The position numbers were made by a program, and so were the translations under genes. 64,000 nucleotides of DNA from Paracyclopina nana (taxonomy: Eukaryota; Arthropoda; Copepoda; Cyclopoida; Cyclopettidae), in the NCBI GenBank assembly GCA_019096065.1, contig JAGUCH010000003.1, positions 11,160,001-11,224,000 on the forward strand, written 5' to 3'. The notes beneath the pieces are model-generated. The model was not told where the DNA came from. It made no database searches and saw only the letters and a list, made by a program, of their open reading frames with translations. Shown piece after piece: positions 27,101 through 39,100 of the stretch (the first letter of the stretch is position 1; every line of letters starts with the position of its first letter).

Positions 27101-30100
27101 ATCTTTCATGCCATATCCAGATTCATGTGAACAATTAATGATCTATGTAATCATAAATGGTTACTAATAATCAAGTTTATGAAATGTCTCTCTACCTCAC
27201 GATAATCATCACTGAATTCACTATCAATATTATTAGCATTCTCAAGATTTTGTTGTTCAATATCTTGAATGCAATTACTTCGTTCATCATTGTCGACTGA
27301 TTCCATATCAGAAGACTCCTGTTATGAATCAACAAAATATAAAATTGGTCAATAAAAACAAACAATTATATACCAATTCTTGATTGTTGTCATCTGTTGC
27401 ATTTGCAATTGCTGGACGTTTTCGCTTTAAAAGATCTGAAAGCCTCAAGTTATCATTGCCTCTTTTTCGATTCACCGACGTAGATGGGAAGGTAGCAATT
27501 TCTGCTGCCACAATTGGTTGTTGCTCACGTTCGCCATCAATACTTGTGTCCCTATTTTCACCTTCAACTTGTGTATCAGAATCACTTAATTCAATTTCCA
27601 ATTGGCGATATATCAAGTCTCTCTTCCTTTGACGGTATCTTAAACTTCTTTCCGCTGCTACCAATGGGTTTCTTTTACTTTCCATGTTGTTGTTAAAAAT
27701 TCTCATAAAAAATTAATTGAGTTAACTGAGCATCATGAGATTATCGAACTCGCAAAGTTTCCGTATCAATAATCACTCAACCTTACACAAAATTGGTTTT
27801 TTGACAAAGATTAGCTGTACATTGTAAGACAATCTCAGTGTTATGTAATGAGAAGTTCATTTCGACAATTGCAATTTCTATCTCGTTTGAGCATTTACAT
27901 CAAACAAGAACATATACAAACGAAAGATTGTATGAATTCGTTACTGTAGATTTCATATATATGCAATTTTTTAATTAAGTCATTAACCTAACCTAACCTA
28001 ACCTAACCTAACCTAACCTAACCTAACCTAACCTAACCTAACCTAAAGCCGATTTAACGCGCACTAGAAAATCCGCCAAATCGCCCGAATTCTAATTTAA
28101 CCATCAATTTACAACTTTTAATTGGGTTGACTTCTAGGCAATGAGTCAATCAGATCCCATATAATGATTATTCATCAAAATTGGCTTCGGAAATTTGCGG
28201 ACTTGGGAGCCCGGAATGTTAGTTTTTAGCTTACGGCCCTATGACAATTGACTCCTACGATTTCGCGAGTTTTTTTCCTGTGCGCGTCCAGAAGGCATTT
28301 TGAGCCAATGTGCATTGACTACTTTGTGCACTGCAAATGTTATTTTTCATATTTTGCTATGTAACAAATTTAATACGTACCCAATATTTATATTTCCATA
28401 ATACATGATTTTGTAATATTTTTAAAGCTTAACATTTGTCCTTATTATTTTGTTTTTTAATTTAAAATAATTTAAAAAATTAATTTACAGTGTATAGAAT
28501 TGGTTGGCGAAGTATGACGTGCCAGTACTTCTTCCGTTTTTTGAGCGCGCCCTCGCTCCAAGCCAAAATGCAGACGCCAAAAATGCGTGCCGGTACTACT
28601 TCCTTCTCAGCATTTGCGCTAGCGCTTGCCCATTTTTCCAACCTACTGCGACCAAATAATACTGAGTTGATTGTGAGTTTCTGCTGAGCGGGAAAATTAG
28701 GCGCAATTATCAACTGACGATGAAGAAAACGGACGCTCAAAAGCTGTACGAAAAAAGAAAAAAGTTTCGTGCGGATTTCAATATGGATCCACCAACGCCG
28801 ATCGGGTCACGAGAGGGAAGCCCTAACAAGGAGGACCAAATCTTCCCAATCTCAATGGGCGTTGACATCCCGGATTCCGAAGATTGGAGACGATTCCGCA
28901 AGGAAGACGCCGTCGATAGGCCTGGCCGATCTGTCTATGATCGCGTTATCGTGGTGATGCCTGAGGATTTAGATGCTGTGTCTGTATATCCAGTCGGGAC
29001 ACAATGCGGATACACTGGCCGATCATTCTTGGAGATCTTTAAGTTCGAGCCCAAGGGAAAACTCACCGAGAAGCACCGGCTGAAGGAGGGCTTGATCAAC
29101 ATCAGCCAACGGATCAAGCGAAAGGCTTTCATCTTTTGTCGAGTCGAAGAAAGTAAGTATCTAACTATAAACTATTGACTTACAATTGCTAATTAATCCT
29201 TTATAGGTGTTCCACGTTCACGCATTGATACAATGATCCAATTCTTGAACGAACACCTCAAGAACCTAAGCCAGGACGGAAAGATGGACATGTACAAGTT
29301 GATGGTCCACAATTACTCCGATAAATTAATGGCCGGATACACTTTTCCGTGCCGTGATGCCGATGGGGAGTTTTACTTCCATCATTTGAGCGGTCATGAG
29401 GACGAACGCGTCCAAGATGCGTTGACAACGGTAATTGTAACATAATTGTGTTTAAATTGTAATTAACCATTATAAACTATTTTCAGGAGGGTCAAGATGA
29501 TCAACGGCCATCATCATCGACCCCGCAAAAAAGGACGACGAGAACGACGAGATCGACAAAGGGAAGCCCTCTTAAGGTGAAATTGCCGTCGCTAAGGGGA
29601 AAATCTGTCCAACCAGAACCCACGGTTGGGCCCATTGCGGATGAGGTTGAGACTCAAGATGACTTGGAGGAAGTTATTGAGCCACCAGCGATTGACGTCA
29701 ACCCTCTGGAGACTGCCGGCTTGACTCAGGATCAACTTGACATCCTTGCTCGATCGGTCAGTGAGCAAATGCTCCCACGATTGTTGGAACGGCTTGGTCA
29801 ACGGGACCAAAGACTAGTCGAGATACTGCAATACTTGAAGGATGATCTCGACAAGCTCAAAGTTGACGTAGCAACGATCATGACGAACCAGGAACGCGTG
29901 ATTGAGCTCTCAATCAACGCTAACGAAAAGTGCGACAACTTATTGAAACTCAATGAGTTGTGTGAGGGCATCCAGAAAATGACCATCTCCACAAAAGAAG
30001 CGATGACGGTAATTTGCATTAAATTGTTACCTTATTTACCTTACATTATGAAATTTATATTACAGAAGAAGGCCAACGAGCAACAGCAAGTCTTTGTTAC

Positions 30101-33100
30101 TTGCAAGGCCATCCTGGATAAGGTGTCAAACATTGACCATGCACTGAAAGACATTAAGTCGACAAAGGTGGAGAGAGTCTCTCTTGCTCGGAGGCTCGTG
30201 TGCAAGTACTTCTCGCCCGTTGACTCGTGTCACTGCTGCACCACGATCTTTTTCGGTTGTGCAGTCATTCGTGAGGTCATGCTATCCACAATCGTGACAG
30301 TCGTTGACACCCTGAGGCTTGAGGTATTAAGCTGAAGATGCCTGGGAAAAGTGCCAACTTTATGTTTACACATAATGCGTTGGTCCATTTCATCTTCGGA
30401 CAAAAGACAGCGTAAGTAAATTTTAAATTTAAAATTGTGACATAATTGGCATAAAATTGTGTTTTTAATTTTTGCAGCGGCAATGTACTGAAAGTCTGGT
30501 TTAAACGCAAGTTGCCAACAGGGTCGGTGAAATTCATCTCCGAAGTTGTGTGTGACAACCATCAACGTCGCAACCTTACCGAGCAGCAGATTCTGCATAT
30601 GTCGATCACTGAGGTGAATCGAAAAGTGTCCAGTGCCTAAGTTCGGCACGACAGCGCCTCATTAAGGAGGTTTGCAAGGTTGCACCAGATTGGGATACTG
30701 CCATCGAGGTTCTTTACGACGAGGCAATTGCTTGTTGGTCTAACAATCAGGTAACTATTTAATTAAATTACTTAATAATGCCTTTTCAACAATACTATAA
30801 ACATTACAGCATGTCAATCAAGATGTCAGCATGACTTTAGACCAATTCAAGGAGACGTACGGCCATTTGGGGACTTGCAAGAGAAGTTCGATAGCGATCC
30901 CCTTGACACAACAATCGAAAAGGGCGATATCTTGAAGAGATTCAAAGGTGCGCACGGTACACCCTTGGATTCGTTGAGGACGCTTGCAAGGTCATCGCAG
31001 CTGTGTGCCAAGCATTGGGACGCGATCCTCGTGATGTCCAGTTTGACGTGATTGACGGAATTAATGATGTAAGTTAATATAACACAATTGTAACTTGAGT
31101 ATTGAATGGTAATTGCTACTTTTTTAAATTTCCAGCCTCAAAGGATTTACAACTCTGTCCTTGATGGTCTGGACATTGACACGGTACTGGATGACATTCA
31201 ACATGAGATCAATGTTGCCGTACCAGCGGGTGAGTCCAGTGACAGCTCGGATTCGGAGGGAACGCCCGATGCTAGTCGTAAGCAGGCAAGAGGCAGGAAC
31301 AAGAGGCAGTCCACCGAATCGAAGACGACTCCACCTTCCTCAAAACGGCCTCGTAGACAGCAGTCGGCAGCAGCTGAGAAGAAGGCTTTGCTAGAGGCAA
31401 AGAAGGCCGAGGATGCAGCGAAGAAAAAGGAGGCCATCACTCAGGGTTTGGCTAAATTGTTAGCCGAAAGAAATAAGCCATTGTCGCCAACTCCTTCTAC
31501 ATCATCCCGAGCCGGTAGAAGGCCATCCACCCGTTCCCAAAACCCAAGACCGACTAGGGATTCGTCTTCTGAAGCGGGTGAATTTGACGATTGAACGACG
31601 ATTGACACAAGAAGAAATGTTTTTTGAGTAACGTTTGGCCAAGAATGCTTTTTCAAAATTTATAGTGATATGACGTAATAAAATTAGCATGTGACAAGAA
31701 TAAAGATAGAATATGTATAAAATTAACTTGTTTGTTATTATTCTTCGCTATTTATAATTGTTTATAAAGAAAAATCATAAAAATTTTGTTATTTTTTAAA
31801 AAATCATTCTTCTAACAAATGTGTCAATTTACTCTCAATTAACTTACAATGTTTGTTTTTTCATTGATTGAAAATTTACATATCTTTTAAATTTTGTCAT
31901 TTTTAAAAAACCTCACAATCCTCACTCGCCACATCAGCCTCACTCGCCACATCAGCCTCTCTCGCATCATCAACCTCACAATCCTCACTCGCCTCACTCG
32001 CCACATCAACCTCACAATCCTCACTCGCCACATCAACCTCACTCGCCACATCAGCCTCTCTCGCATCATCAACCTCACAATCCTCACTCGCCTCACTCGC
32101 CACATCAACCTCACAATCCTCACTCGCCACATCAACCTCACAATCCTCACTCGCCACATCAGCCTCACAATCCTCACTCGCCACATCAGCCTCACTCGCC
32201 TCACTCGCCTCACAATCCTCACTCGCCTCACTCGCCTCACTCGCCACATCAGCCTCACTCGCCACATTCTTCGCTATTTATAATTGTTTATGAAGAAAAA
32301 TCATAAAAATTTTGTTATTTTTTAAAAAATCATTCCTCTATCATATGTGTCAATTTACTCTCAATTAACTTACAATGTTTGTTTTTTCATTGATTGAAAA
32401 TTTACATATCTTCTAAATTTTGTTATTTTTTAAAAAAAATTGTCTAATATTGATTTCAACCTCACAGCCTCACTCCCCTCATCAACCTCACAATCCTCAT
32501 CAACCTCACTTACCTCACATTTTGAGTCATTGATAGATTATATGTTTTATTAATTCAGGTTTTGTGATTTGTTATGATATTAAATTGCGTACAGTAGGCG
32601 GCTACTTGATGCCAAAATTAATCGACTGCCCAAATCAGCCATATCTGCCAGAAAAGAAATTCATAAATACTCAGTAACCAACTCAAATATCAGCTCAGCA
32701 GTAGTCTAGCGCTCAAACAATTCATCATGGCGTCCTCATCTCGGAGACTAAGATACTTGCCTGATAAATTGGGCGTGGTCATTCCAGCAACAGAAGAAAC
32801 TCGTCATCTTCAGAAATGCGAATCTGTGGAACCAACTCACCGTGGAAAGTTTGATCGCATCATCATTTTCAACCCAAGTTTGACTGAAAATGTCCTGTTT
32901 ATTCAGAAGTTCGATTATTATTGTTGGATTACTGATCGCACGCTTGATGACATTTTCGATTTCAATCCGCGTGAGCATTTAAGAAACGAAAATCGGAAGC
33001 TGGCACACAATGTCTTGCACACTGGAGTCGCAAATGACTATTTTGTATTCGCAAGAATTGACAATGGTAAGTTTAAATAGCAATCCTTTTTGAACGTACG

Positions 33101-36100
33101 GCTGCTATTTTTTTTTTTTGCAGCCGTGTCAAACAGGAGAATTAGGACAATTTTGACGTTCCTCAATGCTCACTTTGATGGATGCTTTTCGGAGGCTGAT
33201 CGACGAGAGATTTATGATGTCATGGTTGAAAATTACTCGGAATCCATCCTAGCTCACTACACGTATCCGCCTCGAGACCCGTTCACAAATGACTTTCATT
33301 TTCACTATTACGAGCGAGTTAAGGCTGTGGATGTAGTCATTGATCTGACTACTGATAGCAACGTAAGACATTTTTAATTATTTAATAAATACTGTTACAA
33401 TAAATGTCTTATAATTTAGGAAGAACCAATTGCGGATGAAAATCCTATCCCAGCAAGAAGCCCAGCACCAGTGGTTGAAAGTGTCAATATAGACGTACAG
33501 AAATTGAGACAACTAATATTCGATACAGTCTCAAAGCAATTGCTGCCAATGATCGATGATGCAATGCAAGTACGAAAGACGTTTCGAAGAATTGGTCGGT
33601 GTCATTCGTGATGACATAAAGTTGGTCAAGGAAGACATTTCTTTTGTCAAATTTGATAACTTGGAAATTCTACAAGACCAAAAAGACGCAATTCTTAGAA
33701 TCACCGAGGGAATAGGAAAGCTTCAAATCCATGTTGAAGAGAATAACAATATTCCTTTGGAAAACAAAGCCAACGACATATTGAATTGTTTTTCAAAAAT
33801 TGACAAGTCATTGGGGAAAATTCAAAGTCAATTGATGGATATGCGTAAACCTTGATATGTTGTCGTCGACTTGTCAATCCTGCTTAATAAATCTATGCAA
33901 TTAGAATTCTATAAAATAATTTACAGTGTGTTGCCACTTTACTGAAAACGTTAAAAAAATCTAGTTAATAATTAATAGTATCTGTATCAAAATATAGTAA
34001 TTTTTTTTATTTGTATTGTAAGTTAAATTTATAAATTAATACATTCAAATAAAAATTATTTACAGTGTTTCAACCGCCGCTAGTTCCCGAGCGCTCACAA
34101 CAAAAGCGTGCCGGTACAACTTCCGCTAAAATCGTCTCAGCAATATTTGTCTCACTAGCCCAAGCGCCAATAGTTAGCACGCTTAGAAATACTGAGAAAA
34201 AACAGCGTGGATAAAAGAACAACAGCCGATTTGAAATCCAAACAACGAAAAATGGACAATCTCGCGATTTCAACGTTTCAAGGCCCTAGTGTGGAAGACA
34301 AAGACATCTTCCCAATCTCAATTGGCATTGACATCCCTGATTCCGAAGACTGGACGAAATTCTCTCTGAAAGAAGCTGTTCAACGTCGAAGAGGAGCTGG
34401 CTTTGACCAAGTATTCGTGATTACTCCGGAAGACAAGTTCAAATTTACTATATTTTTGAACAATTGGAAGTCCCCAGTCAATCAAAAAACGCTGAACGAG
34501 ATTTTCAATTTTGATTTGTCGAAAAAATTGACACGGGAGCAACGTTTGAAAGAGGGCATGTTGCACATCTCGGAGGATGTCCAGCTAAAAACATTCGTTT
34601 TCTGCAGAATTGAGGATCGTGAGTTAATTGCTAAAATATTGTAGTAATTAAATTACATGCATGAATTTTTTTCAGAGATTCCTATGCCTCGTTTATTTAC
34701 ATTGATGTCGTTCTTCAATGATCATTTTAAACGTGTGGATCCTGGCTCAATCATGAGCATGTACGAAAGGATGGTCAATGAGTATCCGGAGAAGTTAATG
34801 CACGAGTACACCTTCCCAAGTCGCGGCCCAGATGGCAACTTCCACTTCCATGAGATTGATTACGTTCCAGCCAAAAGATATTATTCGGTAAAGTTACTAT
34901 TAGTTACTTAAAAATGTGTGTTAATTGATTTGCGTTAAATAGGACGATGATGATGATGCATTCTCTGTACCATCAGTTGCGTCATCAAAGAGCTGTGCAT
35001 CTAATGATGCACCTATCAGCAGAATAGCCAATTCCGTCTGTGACCAATTGATGCCAAGATTGATGAGCGCAATTGACGATCAAGAAGCAAAGCACTTGAA
35101 AGTACTATCGAGCCTAAAGGATGAAATAGCGCAAATGCATTCGGACATGGTCAAGGTGCAACAACTGAATGATCATCTCAGCATTGATTTGTCTGAAATG
35201 CGTGTGTCAGAGATGTGCGAGGGGATCTCCAAGATGAAATTGTCTGTCAAAAGAGATGCCATGGTATAAATACAACTGAAACAATAGTAATCAGTGTTTA
35301 TCATAGCTATTTTCAGAATTACGACAACAAGCAAGAGCAAGTTGCTTCCACATGCAACGCCATTGTCGGCAAAGTGGCAGCAATCGATCAATCAGTTAAT
35401 GGCTATGTTGATTGTGGACGAAGGAAGCAAAGTCGCCAAATCAATGTGACTGGGGATTCAGCTCGTATGAAGAAGGCCGTGATTTGTCTGAAGAAACTGG
35501 AATTGCCGAAGTCAGTTATCGGAGCTGCAAAGTCTAATGTCGATGCGAAGAAATATGATTTACACTAGTTATCTAGTAATCTATCGATAATCACTATGTG
35601 AAATATAGAATTCACAAATATGACTACATATCATTAAGCATTCAATTGTTGATTAATATCACAATTTCATTTGCGTCGCAATAATTATGTTTTTTTTTAA
35701 AAAAAAAAAAAAATTTTTATCTATCAATTTTCTCTCAATAATGTCCCAATTTTTTATGTCTATTTTCTTCTTAATTGTGTTCCTTCAACATTTTTCATTT
35801 TTTTAAAAAAAATGCAACATTCTTAATATCTCAGCAAAATTGCGAGTCCTAGCGGAAAAAACGAGCACAGAAATTAATGAGAATGTTTTGATTTCAACTC
35901 ATTACTAAGAGATGCCACAGAATATTTTCTGACTGAAGAATGGCTCGTTCAACAGTATTTGGTTGTGAAACGAAGAAAAACGATATTTTCCCACTATCAA
36001 TTTGGGTACCAATACCAGAAAGTGAAGATTGGACAAATTTACCAATTAGCCAAGCTGTACCACTACCGAGACGATCAGTATACGATCGCATTTTTGTAGT

Positions 36101-39100
36101 GACTCCAGATGAGGTTACTCCTGTGGCTGTATATCCAATATCAACTATTTGTCATTATTCTGGGAAATCATTCAGAGACATTTTTAAATTCGATCCTAGT
36201 GGAAAGCTGACAAGCAAACATCGTATGCAGGAGGGATGGATGCATATCAGTGAAAGTATTGCAAGAAGATCATTTATATTTTGTCGCATTGAAGATCGTA
36301 AGTTTTAAAACAATAGTACACTATTATTTTACTTAAACTGTCAAATTTTCAGAGGTTCCAAAAACTCGCATATGGACAATGCTTTCGTTTCTTAACGCCC
36401 ACTTCAAGTATTTCGATATATATGGAAGAATGGCTGTGTACAACCGAATGGTCAACGAGTATCCTGACAAACTGATGCACGGTTTCACTTTCCCAAGTCG
36501 ATATTTTGATGGCGAATTTTACTTCCATCCACATCTGAATGATAAGGCAAAAACTTCGGCATCGATCAATTTAATAGAGATGAATGATATTTCATGTACG
36601 ATCAGTGAGCAGTTGATGCCAAGATTGCTTGAATCCATCATTGAGCGTGAGCAGAAGTTTGTTGATGTTGCCATGTACATCAAAGATGAACTCACCACTC
36701 TTCGAGGCAATGTCCATGAGGTAAAAAGAAACACAGACTTTGCACTGGACATATGCAACGAAATTGATGGGAAGTTTGACCGTATTGAAGAATTGACTGA
36801 ATTGTGTGAGAGGATGAAAATGATGAATATTTGCACCAAAAAAGCTGTTTATGTAAGAATGCATAGTCATAGTTATAATTGTATTCTAACTTATTTCAAT
36901 ATTTTTCCAGAAACAAGCCAACGAAAAAGAGAAATTAGCTGCCAACACGAGAGCAATTTTTGTTAAGGCAACAAGGATCGAGGATGGCCTAAAAGTTTTA
37001 CAATGTCATCCGCAAAGCCAGTCGTAATGGAAAAATTCAAAAATTGACAGTACATCGCCATCATCCAGCATGAGATACGCCGTTAGACACTTACTAATTA
37101 AAAGATATTGCAAATAAAGTAAAATTGGACAAAAATCAAATTAATACTTCATATTGTATATTAAACATAAAATTTTAGTCAATTATCTTTAAATTAACAA
37201 TAAGTAATGTACAAACATTTGTTAGACTACTCATCGAATACGTCAGCACATGACAGTAAAAATCTCAGTCATCAACTCTGTTGTGGGAACCATTTTTCTA
37301 CACGTGGTAAAATGAAACGAGCAAAACGGAATCAATCAATACACGAAGAATCAAATGATTCTCAAGAACAAGAGAAATTGTTAGTAATTGGTAAGGAGTT
37401 GCAAATCAATGCTGGTGTGTCAATTCAAGATACTGAAAGCGCAAGTAATCTTGACCCGAACGATGCAATTGATGTTCCAACCTCTGGTGGATTGTACGAC
37501 CGCATTTGCCTTTTCGAACCCAGCAGGAAGAAGGACAAGTTGTTCGTTCGATATGTCAATCACCGTTGTGATGTTACCGGAAAAACATTTGCTGAAATCT
37601 TTGGTTTCAAACCAAATAAGAATTTGAAGAACGCATCAAGACTGAAGCCGAGCCTTGTCCATAATGGCAACGATTTTTCAGCAACATATGTCTACTTTCG
37701 AATTGAAGATAGTAAGTAAATTGAAACCTAATTTACACAAACGCATTTTCTTATTATAAATATTCGTAGAAACTACTGAGGGTCGACTGGCTAATTTGCT
37801 TGATTTCCAAAATAGCCATTTTCGCAAATGCAAAACGGTTCTGCAAATTCAGGCTATGTATTCCCAAATGGTTGCGACGTATCCTGAGAAATTGATGATG
37901 GACTACACATTCCCACCAATTGATGTGAAAACCAATCAACATATCTATCACAATTGGTGTGGTCAAAATCTTCGTAGCAGGCCCGTGACAATGCCCATCA
38001 CATCTGATAGTGACGCATGTGGAAACGCAAGCAGACTGCCATCGGTAAATAAATTTACCAAACTAATATATAAATTGTAATTTAATTTACTTTAAGTTGA
38101 TTCCCACTGTTGAGGATCCGGAAGACCTATCAAACTTGCTGTCATCGCAAAAAAAAGCCAAAAAAACCTCCAAGAAACAACATCTTTCTCAAGACGCAAT
38201 TGTTGCTGATCATGACGATGATCTGGAAGATGCCATTCTTACCCAAAGGTCATCAAATGTTGAGACAATGACATCGTCAAACAGCAAAAAGTCCAAAAAA
38301 AGCCTCTCCAAGAAACAACATCTTTCTCAAGACTCCATTGTTGCTGATCATGACGATGATCTGGATGATGCCATTCTTACTCAAAGGTCATCAAATGTTG
38401 AGACAATGACATCGTCATCCCAAAAAGGAGGATCAAAAAGGAGCAGCTCAAAGAGACGAAGCATCACGCCTGAACTAATTGTTGGAGATCGTGACGAGCT
38501 GGACGATGAGAATTATGAAATAGCAACTATTGAAGCAATCTCCAGGAAACGAGCTGCGACAAAAGATTTGATTGTTGCTGACAGTTCTGACAAATCGGAT
38601 GCATCTGATAACGAGTCGGGTATTAGTGACATTGCTCCGCCAAGGATTCGTAAGGAAAACAAAGGCAATGTTGATAATAGGAAGACATTAGCTGTAAGAA
38701 AAAGCAATGCATCTCAAGATGGATCAGACGAAGGACTTGTCTCATTACTAGTTCAGGAATTGCTGCCTAGGCTTGAAGCAAGCATGTCCAAAAAGCTAGA
38801 CGAAGTCAAAAATGAACTTCTGGAGCAAATTACAATCGGAAACGAGAGCAACAGGGAAATGAAGGATTTGTGTTCGAAAATTCATGACATGTCAATCACT
38901 TCATCAAAATGGATTAAAGCAGCGTCTAAGAGCAAACCTGTAAGGATCAATAAATAATTGTGACTATATTTAGATATATTTAATTGTATATTATTTTCAG
39001 AGACAAAACGAAGATCAAAGTGAAATTCTGAAGACGAATAAGGCAATTTTGGAGCAGACTTCGGTCATGCAACAACAAATGTCATTGCTTCGCACAATTC

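Noticed and set aside
31887-32283. Three overlapping ORFs of 120-129 codons on both strands
   Set aside because: All are by-products of a short CCTCAC-type minisatellite whose units keep several frames open.
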